Shown here: piece after piece, positions 49,295 to 60,718 of the stretch
Numbering within the stretch: position 1 is the stretch's first letter
How the letters are laid out: each line of letters starts with the position of its first letter
DNA from: Brasenia schreberi
Taxonomy: Eukaryota > Streptophyta > Magnoliopsida > Nymphaeales > Cabombaceae
Length of the DNA stretch: 64,000 nucleotides
Assembly (NCBI GenBank): GCA_036023115.1
Contig: JAYKKT010000064.1
Span: 3,849,001 to 3,913,000 of the forward strand
Direction: 5' to 3'
Position numbers and translations under genes: made by a program
Notes under the pieces: generated by a model
The model's database searches: none
What the model saw: the letters and a program-made list of their open reading frames with translations, nothing else
What the model was told of the DNA's origin: nothing

Positions 49295-49390
49295 TGAGCA
49301 TGATCCAGATACTACTACTACAACTAAGCCTTTTTCTGTAGTAGATAGGTCGACTACATGGATTCTTTGTTTTGAGCATGATCCAGATAC
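49295..49390 (-). mobile_element. 60-bp RTE LINE tail, 18-bp perfect TSD
   Basis: Only the last 60 bases of the LINE (49313-49372, minus strand, with the TTG-like tail at 49313-49322 and the CAAAGAATCCATGTAG phrase) are inserted between two exact copies of TGAGCATGATCCAGATAC (49295-49312 and 49373-49390). Confidence 0.88.
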
Positions 49391-49428
49391 AACTGCACTA
49401 TTTCTGGCAGTGCCGCGAAATTCCTTTT

Positions 49429-49535
49429 GTTACAGAGGGAGGCTGAAGCCTAACACACACATGCACCCCCTGGGAACCAAACTCGCCACCACAGCATGGG
49501 AGTCAAAGAGCCCTGCCAGTTGAGCTCACGTTCTG
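49429..49535 (-). mobile_element. tRNA-derived SINE (Au-like)
   Basis: On the minus strand the A box GTGAGCTCAACTGGCAGGGC is at about 49511-49530 and the B box GCGAGTTTGGTTCCCAGG at about 49470-49487, then GGGTGCATGTGTGTGTTAGG and CTTCAGCCTCCCTCTGTAAC. Confidence 0.75.
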
Positions 49536-50306
49536 GGTGAGGGCAAATGGTATGAGTTTGAGACTCCTTTAGTTACCAGACCAACAGAAAGATTGGTTAA
49601 GACGTCGCCAGTGTTTCATGTAATTTCACGTTCATCTAAACCACTGATAGCTTTTATGATCCTATAGTATTACAATCTGTCCATTATCTGCAACTTGGTC
49701 TTTGAGTGCAGTTCGAGAATAGTTCCAGCTTCATTACCCTTAAATCTTCTGAAACAAATGCTACTCCGTGTTTCCCACTAGCAGTCATTTATGAAGCTAA
49801 TAATTTCAAAACAGAAGTGAGGGCGAAGAGTATCACCATTGACGGAAAAAGGCTATCTCCACTGCCCGCTTCCTTTTGGCTCAAGTACGTGGAAATAAAT
49901 GGATTTTTATGGCAGGAATGCCGCTAAGTAAACCACATTCCTTCATAAGAATCAATCCCTTCCTGACATGGCTAATGAAAACATTGATTCTGACCAAAGC
50001 GAAACACTGAAAGACAAGACCAGAGTTTTTTTCCATTGCAGACACGAAACAAATGGTTAGTGGATGTAAGAGAAAAAAACTCTTTGACTTCATGTAAATT
50101 GATGAAACACTCGAAAGTAACAAGAGAAATTGTACAAGAAGCGGTTGAGCATTGAAGAAAATTGTCAATAACGCTTGATCTGTATCGATACCATCTGTCA
50201 GCTTCCTGCTGAACCAAATTAAATCTATTAGGCGGGAGGGGAAATAATTATTGTACTTGGAGAAAACAAGGGTGAACAGCAGTAGCTTTCCATGCACTTG
50301 TCCTTC
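49536..50306. other. Intergenic, 3' side of MZM1
   Basis: Overlapping short ORFs on both strands (49706-49927 plus, 49881-50297 minus) show no domain. No gene is called. Confidence 0.35.
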
Positions 50307-53038
50307 TTAACCAGCTTTCGGAAGGCTTTCCTCTGTGGGAATCTTAAGCGTCGCTCCAGCATGTTCTTTAGTGGGTTTGACCTCTGCAGAGGTTAAATTT
50401 CTTGTGTCAGTCAGGAATTGAAAACCGTGCATAACAATTGGACCACAACAGTATCAGTAGTTATATGTGTCATTGAAAAAAAAATCGAATCTTAGGCATG
50501 ACATATCTGGATCAAACGCCGCTGGACTATGAATTGTTTAGTTGACGCTAACATGATGGCCTGTTCATAATCCAACATACCACTGCCACAAAATTGAGTG
50601 CCATAAGGATGGGAAGTATACTCAGAGTGGACCGAAGTGGTTGAACTGTCATGGTTAGGCTAGGTTTCATCCTAGGACTTGTTTCTCTAGACGATAATTT
50701 GCCATACATTGGAAGGGAGGCTCATCAGATGCTAGTCCATCAATCTTCTTATTAACCTGCAGAAAAAATAGGTGTGATTTCAAAAATATATAATATGCCT
50801 GTTTAAGATTTCATCAACTCATTATATGTTTTTTTTACACACATGTATAAGGTTTGCTTTTGGTTATCGCCAACCTTTTAGGTGCATTTTTGAGAATGTT
50901 CATATTAATACTAATACTAATAATCACAATCACGTTAAGAGACATCCAAAGTGCTTTTTGCAGTGCAAATTCTAATTATACATGCCAACATGTTGCTGAA
51001 CACCTTTGCATTCATCTTGTTTGTCACATTTACAATAACACTTTCCTGTTTGAACCTCAATACTGTTGTCACTGTCCATATTTTCCTTTGTACTTATGAT
51101 TCCAGCATCCCTATATTCCAAATTCAATGAAAATTTCAATGACAAGTTCGTGAGTTCTTGTGCATTCCATTTACATTATCCATATTTTCATGGGCATCTT
51201 CTCCCAAAGTAAATGGATGATTTGCTGCCACATAGAAACTTTCTGCTAAGCCTGATTAAGTTACAGCGATTTAAGATATACATAGTCAGCTCACAACTAA
51301 AGAAGCCTTAATCACTTCTATCCATTGTCTCAGATATTGGTACTAGAAATCCTAGGTTATGTCGTTCTAAGAATTATTATCAATGCCGCTATCCTTCAGT
51401 AATTAGTGAATTTGGCAGGTGAGACTGTTTGCACCTTCTATCTTACTAGGTTAAGTTCCTCCCCCTTAGCATCTTATCACTAGACATATTTGACACTATG
51501 TACTACTTTGTTTACTGGAAGCCCATCCGGACACTTTCCATTCAAATATTTTGGAACACTGCACCCTGTTAGCAGACACAGAACTTTTCTATTCAAATGT
51601 GCAAATATGTGTTTGATGAATCTGGGGATCTCAACTAATTGATTTGCATTTAAATTGTTTGCTGGATGGTAATAAATTCAGGTTCCTTCAAGCTGGTTAT
51701 GGCATGGAAGAACAGTAAGAAAGGTGAATCCTGAAGTAACCAAGCACATCGAAACATGGTGATACTAATTTCACTCGATGCCCCAGAGGCTACCAAAGCG
51801 TATCTTGAAAAGTCTGCCATCCACTAGTGTTTGCAAATCACACGTTAGCAGAGGACTTATACTGAGCAGGTACACCTAATACTTTATGATAGTTCAGGGC
51901 ACAAAACTGACTTCTCAATTGTAACCAAATAAGTATAATGATCATATTAGCGCAACATTCTAGAGAACAAACAAATTTTCGACTTGTAGTCTTAGATAGG
52001 TTAATTGAATATGCCACTTCAGGCCACTCAAAAATAACATTCACAATACAGTCAAGGCCTTTGTGGGAAGGATTTTTGTAAGATCAACATTTGATGGAAA
52101 TCCAATACCATTTGAGCGCGAGTGTGATATATTTAGTTACAAAAATTTGAGGGAATAGATGCATCAACGTGGAACCAAAACAGAAGACAATTCTTGTGAA
52201 GATGATTACTTGTGATCGAAATTCTTCACATCATGTTAAAATATTAACAGAGACTCGTAAATCCGATTCAATATTTTGAGCACTAATCGTGGGGCTTTTG
52301 AATACATAGATTGCCATATTCAAGGAACAATGTTTGATATGTGAATCCAACTAACACCGTGAGGCCTAATGAAATAGCTGGAAGGTTAGGTGGCCCTATC
52401 ATAATCTAGAACTCAAGGTTGGGATAGTGAAGTAAACCGCAGCTTGCCTATTGAAAATAAAATACCTGCCTAAACTAATATCCAGTATATATTCAATTAA
52501 CACAAATCTGCAGAAAAGGTATAGCATAATCGCACCAATGACCAAAAAAAATGAAGTTTACCATCCAGAGTTTGCAACTATGCTATCTCTAAGCACAAAA
52601 CTTATCAAGTCAACACGAAAACGACAAATTGAGGGAAGGCGAAGCTATAATCACTCCAAAGCAATGAAGCTTTCAAGATTTCCGTCCTCAAATTTCAACC
52701 ATACGATCTCAAAGCACATAAACAATCAGATCAAAAAGAAAATGACAAATTGAGAGAAAGAAAGAGAGACGTAAAGATGGTAGCGTATCGTATCCATCTG
52801 AAGGTTTTAGCCTGGCCTGGACGATCATGTTGGAGATGAAGTGAGACGCTTCCTGGGCGTCAGCTATCAACTTCTTGATGTGTTCGTCCCCCGTGGCGTT
52901 GCAGTTCTCGTCGAACTTGCTCCTTACCTCTTTGGCCGACTGTTGCAGCATCCATATCCATTCGTCTCCGGCAAACGACTTCCTCGCCGCCCTCAGCAGA
53001 GCCCTGTACGCCCCACTAACACTTGCTTCCTTCCCCAT
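50307..53038 (-). CDS. MZM1: LYR protein MZM1 (mitochondrial zinc maintenance 1-like)
   Basis: MZM1/LYRM7 is a matrix chaperone that stabilises the Rieske iron-sulphur protein before its insertion into respiratory complex III. Two exons on the minus strand: 53038-52771 and 50383-50307, joined by a 2.4-kb intron (345 bases, 114 residues). The LYR-type motif is in [15 protein letters not shown] near the N-terminus. [20 protein letters not shown] is the family helix, and the second exon reads [20 protein letters not shown] and ends with KAG, matching the conserved C-terminus of plant MZM1. The acceptor (CTCTGCAG) is good. The donor is the weak TTAC/GTCTCT at 52770, which keeps the frame and inserts D-T-L-P-S-L-Q where relatives go straight from G-Y to V-K, so the exact donor is uncertain. 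Otherwise intact. Confidence 0.87.
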
Positions 53039-53164
53039 GGATTCTTCCTCTGTTTCTTTCCGTTGCCGCTCTCGCTCTTTCCTGCAAGCAATCCCAAGTT
53101 ACCCAACCCCACAATCCGTCTACCACTGTGACAAAGCGAAGTCCAGAGCGAGCTGCTGTGTGTG

Positions 53165-53515
53165 GAAAGTCTAAGGGTGGCAAATCGGGTCGCTCCGGGT
53201 TCGGGTAAAAATAGGCCCAATCGAATCCTTCCCGATTTTCTTTGCGTCATACTCTCTGAACCTGGACCTGGGGTGCTTAAATCCTGTCCCGGAAATGGAT
53301 TTTTCAGGTTGAACCCCGGACAGGTGAGGTTGTCCATCGAGGCGGATCCTAAATTGTCACCCTGGATCATTCATCCATCCAGGCCCATTTTGAAAGGAAT
53401 GGACCAAACTTGTTTTTTAATTCGATCTATATTCTCACCCATAAGTTTTGATTCAGGTTGGTATGCGCCAACTCGAGTTGGGCTGGGTTAGGTTTGAATC
53501 TTTACCCCCTAGGAG
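53165..53515. repeat. GGGTGGCAA-type dispersed repeat
   Basis: Begins AAGGGTGGCAAATCGGGTCG and continues with GGGTTCGGGTA, GCCCAAT and later GTTGGGCTGGGTTAGG. This vocabulary is typical of non-autonomous hAT-like elements in plants. It lies directly upstream of MZM1. The second terminus is not clear. Confidence 0.45.
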
Positions 53516-54231
53516 TTATTTTTTAAAGATAAATACAAAATTTATAAAATTCATGATAGATAATTCCAACAAAATTTTACACCTACTCTCAAAAGCCTAA
53601 TGCAATCCTCTTTTTTTATTCAGGCTTGAGACCGACTATGCTAGATAATTCCTTACACGAACAAAGACTTTTTTAAAGATAAATATTTTTAAATAATTAT
53701 TATAGAACAACAATAACATTGATATCTGGAAAGAGAAATAAAGATATTGAAATAGATGTATGAGAAAGAAAGAATGGTCAAACAAGCTCTAATTAGAAAT
53801 TAAATTGTGATTAAAAAAGAGAGGTGGTCTCAAACACTTTTAAATATTTATGCTGAATGGTTCATACAGTGGAAATATTAAAGAGAAAGAAAAATACCAT
53901 AAAAATATTAAAAATTAATAAAGAATGATCTGATTTTTGTAATGATATCTTTTGCATGACATAGGATCGGGCTCTATGGAAACGAAGAATTCATGCCAAC
54001 CCCATCTGTTCCAAAGCCTTCCAACTAATCATGGAGAGGTATCGGTCGATCCCATTTAAATGTGGATGCTGTGGTTTTGGTTTTGGTTGGACAAGACAAT
54101 CTGCTGGCACATTCAGCAGGATAAGAGCCATTAAGATGAGGCAAAGGCAGGCACCAGCAAACCACTAAATTTTACCAAAAATGAAGGACGTACAATTGTC
54201 ATAAAATACAGAACCATTTAAGCAACTCATA
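53516..54231. other. Intergenic with a worn LINE tail
   Basis: AT-rich. At about 53965-54010 GGCTCTATGGAAACGAAGAA and CCAACCCCATCTGTTCC are a diverged LINE 3' end on the plus strand. No gene until the stop codon of the FYV7-like gene. Confidence 0.45.
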
Positions 54232-56938
54232 CTAATTTCTGCTACGCTGGAGGTTTTCTATCAAATTATCAAGCCTGTATTTCATGATAGGTTGACCTGA
54301 AGTCGTCCTCCTAAACATTTTGTGCTTTAGTTCCTTCTTCCGAGCTGCAATTTCTTCTCTCTCGGCCTTCTTCGCTTGCCTGATGGCGTCGGCCTCCATC
54401 CTTGCCTTCTCTTCCTCTTGTTTCTTCTTCTCATATTCTTCTCTCAAACTCTGCAGGTTGATTTTGATTTTCTGTCTCTCCTTCATGTTCATGCTCTTGG
54501 TTTCATTGCTTTCATGCTGAATATCCAAAGCATTGTCTTCCTGCCAAATGTCCAAAATTTAACATGAAAGACAATTCCAAGTGAATCGATGTATGTTAAG
54601 TAGAACCAAGTGAAAGGGGCACAGGGCACTGGCTAGGGGGGTGGCTCTTCTGAAGCTAGGGCAGGAGTACAATAGCAAGGTGTGTATTTGGTAGAGGTCT
54701 GCTTCAAGCTTGCACATAAAAAAAAGGAAAAGTGCAATATCTTCAAGTTGACTGTCTTGAGTTAACAAGCCTGAGTTTTGAAGCATCTCATACAACAGCT
54801 CAGCTGATTTGCATTATCGCACTCAAGGTGTCGGCCACCTAGCAAGGCTCTCGACTCCACAAGATTCAGGGTGTGAGTTCGACTTCCAGTTGTGTGCATA
54901 CCTGGCTTCAGCCTCCCCTTGTAACCAGAAAAAATGATTGGTTATCAAATGCAGAGCCCCACCAACTTCATCACTCCCACCAAGTACCTTTGCATTATTT
55001 CTCATTCCAATTATTTTTTGTGCCAAGTGATAACTGTTAGAACTATCAACTGATGGATCTTTATGGCTTCTAGCTCTTTGAATCCGTGAAGCTTCTTAGT
55101 CATGAACCATTCAGAGACTTTACCTGTCTCATTATTGTCATCAATTATCTTTGCATATATGTAGAACTTTCTACTGGAGGATCCTCAAGTTCTACATCTT
55201 TGAATCTTTAAAGCTTCTTGTCATATGGACCAGACAAATGCTACCACCTTTTGGCATTAGGTCATCCTCCATCGAAGGTGATAAGGCTCAAATAGAGCAT
55301 TTATGACGTTGCATAACAGAAGTCATGGCCTAAATAGTTAGTGTAGACAAACATAATTCTGGGTTTGCTTATACTTTTTGTTGGTCTCGTTACCTATAGA
55401 AGCGCCATCTTATTAAAATTCTCCAGGAGTTCCTTTCACCAGGAAATGAACTAGGATATTATTTATATAGGCTAAGAAGATGTAAGGATTCATCCACAAA
55501 TTTACATTATTCAATGTCTTAGACAGGGGTCAGTTGCTTAGCTTTGAACTTTACCAGGGTTATTCCCCACCCCCATTTTGACAACCCAAGTGACAACAAA
55601 AGTAGAAGATGTAAGGATTCATCCACAAATTTACATTATTCAATGTCTTAGACAGGGGTCAGTTGCTTAGCTTTGAACTTTACCAGGGTTATTCCCCACC
55701 CCCATTTTGACAACCCAAGTGACAACAAAAGTAGGAGATAAAGAAACATACAACTAGAAGAGAAAACCAAGACGGGTTTTTATAATTAGCCAAGGTACAT
55801 GAATAGTGTGTTGAGGCATGCAACCACAACGGTTAGTGAGTTTCATGATAAGATGCTCAGTTGACAAGTGCAAGCACTTAAAAAAGGAATCAGATAAGGT
55901 TGCTCAGCAGAGAATAGCACGCAATCAGAAAAAGAAAGTATCAAGTTATACCGATTAGAGACCAAATCAAAAGAATTGCAAAATGTTCTTGACTGTGCTA
56001 GTTAGTTGTGAACTGACACTTCCTCGGCAGTCATTCTTTCCTAGGAAACATCATCTTAAGCCAAGTAAAAAGGACAGAATATATTACCTCGGAGATGACA
56101 TCCATCCTTGTCTGACCAGATTCATGTTCAGTCTGTTGTTTCAGCTTCTTGTACTTTTTTATGTATTTGGCATTCTTGTAAAATTCTCGTTGCTTTTCTG
56201 AAGTTGGACGAAACACACCGAGTCAGTTTTGAGGTTCTGAACAAGAACTAACATGTGATCGACCGAAAGTCACATACAAACAGATTAAAATTTGTGATTG
56301 GATTAGAAGTCTAATCAACGTGTATTATACAATACAATTTGAACACATGAGTACATGCAACTACGTCTCCAGGAAGGCATTCTAACTACCCAAAAGAGCT
56401 TATAAGTAAGTATGTCTAGCTTAGCATCAGTACGATGCAATCTCTGCAAAGTCAACAAGGTAGAGACAAACAAGGAAAAAGGAATTTCAAGGTTTAATAA
56501 AAGAGTGAAATAACGCAGACAATAATGACACGAAATTGGGACTGTTGCGAGTACCCTATGAACCCCAAACAAGATTTATCCAATTGGGAGCAAAATATTC
56601 CTTTCTGTTTCCATTCAACTATCAACTAATAGACGATTAAGCACAATTCAAGCGTTCGAATAGAGATTTCAGAGAACCCCAAAAGAATAACGACTAGTTG
56701 ATCAGGTAGAGAGGAGGGAGTTACTGATTTCAGCTGGGTTGTAGTAGCCGCTCTTCGATTTAGCGTTCTTGAGTGCATGTTGGTTGAATGGTTTCCCACC
56801 GGAGCGGCCGCCTCGCTTCTTCTTGTTATTGCTGTTAAATGGCGGTATCCCCTTTGCTCCGGGATCAGAAGAAGACGCAGGTGCTTCGCTGTTCTTCTTT
56901 TCCGTGTTCGGGGCACGATGATGAGGACGTTGCTTCAT
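54232..56938 (-). CDS. FYV7/TAP26-like rRNA-processing protein
   Basis: The FYV7/TAP26 (CCDC59) family consists of small basic nucleolar proteins associated with small-subunit pre-rRNA maturation. Exons on the minus strand: 56938-56725, 56197-56088 and 54540-54232 (633 bases, 210 residues), all GT-AG with phases 1 and 0. Exon 1 is basic and low complexity (NNKKKRGGRSGGKPFNQHAL). Exon 2 gives REFYKNAKYIKKYKKLKQQ, the charged core of the family. Exon 3 is a long Lys/Glu helix (LREEYEKKKQEEEKARMEAD, then KKAEREEIAARKKELKHKMF), ending in a short conserved-looking tail GQPIMKYRLDNLIENLQ. A nuclear or nucleolar place is expected from the basic runs. The family name is from general similarity of a low-complexity coiled coil, so less certain than the exon structure. 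Confidence 0.72.
54825..54937 (+). mobile_element. tRNA-derived SINE in FYV7-like intron 2
   Basis: The A box TCGGCCACCTAGCAAGGC (54831-54848) and the B box GTGAGTTCGACTTCC (54873-54887) are clear, followed by GCATACCTGGCTTCAGCC, CCTTGTAACC and an A-rich tail. It is inserted antisense to the host gene. Confidence 0.75.
55475..55732. repeat. 129-bp perfect tandem duplication in intron 2
   Basis: Copies 55475-55603 and 55604-55732 appear identical, each starting AGAAGATGTAAGGATTCATC and ending CAACAAAAGT. They are intronic in the FYV7-like gene and do not touch the exons. Confidence 0.93.
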
Positions 56939-56989
56939 CGTCCCGGAGCCCTAAACTCTCTCTCTCTCTCTCTCTCACTATATATAGTG

Positions 56990-58026
56990 TGTATGTGTGT
57001 GTGCCCGCCTAATTACCAGCTGAGAAAATAAAACGAGTCCAATAGGAACCCGAACCATTTGGTCCGCTAGAGAGAGAATCTCTTGTAATATTTAAAAAAA
57101 ATTCAATCATCCATTATTAATCATATCTTTAATTATGAATAAATTAAAAAACAAATATATCTATATTTTCTGCATGTGTAATTTAACCACAAACATACTT
57201 TTTAATTCAAATTTTGACGAAACCCTTCGTCGTATAGTTATACTCATTTTCAACCGATTACCGATTGAGATTTTTTTAATAAGTGTATTAATTTATACTA
57301 CATTATATATATATAATAGTGATAGATATTCAATTTATATTCATATTCAAATCTATTTTATCATTTTAATTTTTGATTTTTCAAAAAAACAGTTACAAAA
57401 TAAAACATAACATATAAAATAGAATACTACTTTAATTCAAAAGGTCAACTCCTACTTGTCACTGAAATGATAGAAATGTTAAAATAGATTTAGATGTCAA
57501 TAAGATTGTTATCTTTATATATGTGTGTGTACGTGCGTGTTGTGTCAGCCCCATTACGGGTTGAAGAAAAAAAAAAACTTGTCAGCCATATTAAGGTTGA
57601 GGTGGGACCCGATAAAGCTGTACCTATCCCCGACCCGCCCTATTCCGATACCTGTACCTGAACCCACAACTCACTGAGCAAACCAAAAGAACCAAATAAT
57701 ATAAATAAGTCCGGAATGATATGAGCTAAACATTAGAAATTGGAAACTTGACGATCGGAATCAAATCATTTCACCCTTAATCAAAGATCTTAAAATGAAT
57801 ACATTCAAAATTCTTCTAGCAGTTCACGAGCCAATCTAAACCACTCGAACACGAGCTGCTCGTTAAAGTTGAGCCGTATAATCTTTGGCAGGAAATGTAA
57901 TTTCTAATAAGAAACAAATCTTTGTACAATTTAATCATCTAACATATATAGTATGGTATTTGCACACTATACATGTATAGTTTATGTATTCTATATAGTT
58001 TTTAAAGAAAATGTCCTTATAAAAAA
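56990..58026. other. AT-rich intergenic
   Basis: Open frames such as 57135-57410 are products of AT-rich sequence. At 57545-57670 GTCAGCC repeats and CCCCGACCCGCCC suggest a DNA-transposon fragment. No gene. Confidence 0.4.
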
Positions 58027-58174
58027 AATGGGTTCAGTGTATTGAGAGTGTTAGCTCAACGACAGGGTGCTCTGGCATTGCTGCTGCTGGTGGGGAGTTC
58101 GATTCCCAGAGGAGGGTGCATGTACTAGGCCTTGCTTGCTCTTGTAACCAACACACAAAAAAAAAGAATGGGTT
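58027..58174 (+). mobile_element. tRNA-derived SINE (Au-like), 8-bp TSD
   Basis: The element 58035-58166 has the A box GTTAGCTCAACGACAGGGTG (58050-58069), the B box GGAGTTCGATTCCCAG (58094-58109), then GCATGTACTAGGCCTTGC and a TTGTAACC/A-rich tail. The flanks AATGGGTT are at 58027-58034 and 58167-58174. Best Au-like copy in the window. Confidence 0.85.
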
Positions 58175-58259
58175 GATTTTAGGTCTACATATTTTGACCT
58201 GAGCATGAAATGATCTGACTGGTCAACCCGATTTGCCATCCCTGGGTAGACTTGAGCAG

Positions 58260-58960
58260 TTCCTATTAAACTAGGGCTGGCGGTTCCACCGTGGCCTGAA
58301 TCCGATCCAAAACAGCCCTCCCCCAGATCCGGTTTCACAATGGTTCTGGTTGGTTCCATTTTCATTAAAATAAGAAACACGGATTAAAGGTGCTAATTTG
58401 AAACCGAAACTAAAATATGATTTTAATAAGGTTAGTTTGCTTCATTTACAGAAAATGAAACCATAACCAAATCCAGGAGGTCCAACTTGGCTTCATTGCG
58501 AGTCAGATTTCCTCCAGCTTCGGAGGCTGTTTGGGTTCGATTCGAACCGGCAGGCAAGGCCCAAACTGGTCACCTTTAAGCCCCAGTAGGTTATTGTTTG
58601 GTTAATGGTTCCAGGTCCTTGAAACTGGCCATGGCCGGCAGTTTCAATCAGAACCCTCTGAACCCAAAACCAGGAGTCACCCAGTTTAGTTTCGGTTTCA
58701 CTTCTTATAAAACCAAATCAAAACCAACTGTTTCAAACCATATATTCTGTTTTTTTTTTACATAATTTTAAAATTCTTGTAATAAAAGTACGAGTCCCGA
58801 ATGGTTTCAGACTCAAACAAGAACTGCCTTGGAACGGACGGTTACAAAACCATAATTGGAATGGGCTGTGGGTCAACTCGATTACGGTTCCAAGATTCGG
58901 TTTAACAAGAACTGATGGTTTGAAACTACTGATTCCAGTTTCGAATAAGCCCGAAACTAC
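58260..58960. repeat. Dispersed GGTTCC/AACCGG-rich repeat
   Basis: The longest copy of this repeat family: CGGTTCCACCGTGG, GGTTTCACAATGG, GGTTCCAGG and GATTCCAGTTTCG among AT spacers, about 700 bases. Similar length and order to 12980-13700. Confidence 0.5.
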
Positions 58961-59562
58961 ATGGATTTGTTGCTGTCATAATTCGATAAATCATAGTTTC
59001 ATGTTTGATTCAGGCAAACTAAAAAGACTAAATAAAATTTGGGTTTTCATACAAAGCTCATAAGTCCAATTCATGTGACTCGATGTCAAAGCTTTTAGTT
59101 CGAACAAGATTTATGAAACTGCAGACTTCGATGCAACAACAAAACTTGAAACAATGAGCACTCAAAAAAGGAGTCCACTTCCTCCGAACACTGTCTCAAA
59201 CATCTCTTCAGCAAAAAAGGAGTCCACTTCCTAAGAACCTTCAGAAGCCTTAACGTGGAACAGTAACAAGACGGAGCGATATTTTATATTAACTACTGGG
59301 TGCGGTCGCCAGAGAACGGTTGATCGGAAAGATGGACGCGTCCGTAGCTCTCACCGTCTCCAGATCGCGTGGTGACCACGCTACGCACTATTTCATTTGC
59401 CCTGCACAGGTGCGTTTCTGTATTGGATGCCAAATTTTCAACGCCCTTTGAATCGGAAATTTTCTGCATGCCCGAGTTTCAACGGTTTCATTTGCGCAAA
59501 GTGTCGCCGATAAATTGGTTAGACTTCAATCGGATTACGGGAGGAGCTAAGAAATTCAATCA
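58961..59562. other. Intergenic upstream of F-box gene
   Basis: GGAGTCCACTTCCT occurs twice (59170 and 59220), a short duplication. Small ORFs are unsupported. It contains the upstream region of the F-box gene. Confidence 0.4.
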
Positions 59563-60718
59563 ATGGTTGCCAAATCTGCGAACCCTTACCCCTGCATGGA
59601 GATCGAGGAAGATCTACCTGAGGATATTGCCCACCACATAGCGTCCTTGCTACCGGTACGTTCGTTTCGTTTAGGTAACAAGAATAGCTTTGATAGTTTG
59701 ATTTTATACTATTTTGATGAATTTCTCCATGTTGGTCCCCCTTGTTATCTTTAATTTCCATGAAGGTTAGGTTCTTCGACATACCCATTAGCAGCTATGA
59801 TGGAACTTTAGTGTTTTCTTTCACGTCTTTGATGAGTTTCTCCATTTTTGGTTTAGGCTTCTGCTATTTGATGACTCTCCAGATAGCCATGATTTTTTTT
59901 TTGATGGGGTTTTGTTGGAAAAATTCAGCGATTTCTTCGCATCCTTTTTTCTCTAACATCCTTTGTGCAACCAAATTTATGTTGACGAGACGCACATGCG
60001 AATTTTGGACCGAGTATTTTGTGAGTGAACTGCTTATTAGGGCTAGTAAATATTTATTTTGGGACAAACGACGGGGACCCACTGATTACATGCATTTTAG
60101 CGTATTTTGTGATGGATTGCGAAGCATGACGGAGGGTTAGGATTCCTTCCTTGGTGTATTCGCCGCTTGCAAATTGTTGTTTTACGGAGTTGATGCATCT
60201 TTTTGAGTCTCATGTCTTTATTTCAATTTATCTAGTTCTCTTGTTTCATTTCTCTTCCTTTCACTATATTGTATTTGAAGCCATGTATTCCGTTGTGGCC
60301 CTGTGGGCTCGCTGCTATGCTTTTCAGCAAAGCAAGGTCCTTCTTCCATATTCAATCAAATGTCCTGTCTTATCATAGATGTTAATCATCATCATCAATT
60401 TTACTCATTGGGCTATATCTCTTTTCCTTTTTTGTGCTGTTGCTTTGTATTTACTGCTACCGGCTGGTTTTGAAAGGTCTGTTTTTTCTTTTTGGAAAGC
60501 AGGTTTCAGACGTTTGTTCATTGGGTTCTACCTCTAGATTCTGGAGGAATTTGTGTAACTCCGATACTCTATGGATCAATCTATCAAAAGAAAGATGGCC
60601 TTCTATCGGATTGTTAGAAGATTCTCAATTATTGGAGAAGAGGGATGAACAAAAAAAGGGAGACCTTGGGTGTGCTTCCTCTTCCAAGGTTCATTACCAT
60701 TCAAGATTTGGTTCTTAA
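59563..60718 (+). CDS. F-box protein, N-terminal exons only
   Basis: F-box proteins bind SKP1 and bring substrates to SCF ubiquitin ligases. Exon 1 is 59563-59655 (31 codons), ending at a good donor GTACGT. Exon 2 starts at 60503 after a pyrimidine-rich acceptor, in phase 0. Joined, they give the F-box: EDLPEDIAHHIASLLP, then VSDVCSLGSTSRFWRNLCNS and D-T-L-W-I-N-L-S-K-E-R-W-P, with the typical L-P, S-L-L-P and W positions. Exon 2 stays open to the TAA at 60716-60718, giving 102 residues, or may be spliced at a GT following C-A-S-S-S-K (about 60689). No C-terminal substrate-binding domain is visible downstream before the LINE at 61963. The gene may be truncated, or further exons may be unrecognised. 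Confidence 0.65.

Noticed and set aside
49881..50297. 138-codon minus-strand ORF just downstream of MZM1
   Set aside because: Hydrophobic composition from AT-rich DNA, with no domain. It begins about ten bases past the MZM1 stop codon and is probably the 3' untranslated region.
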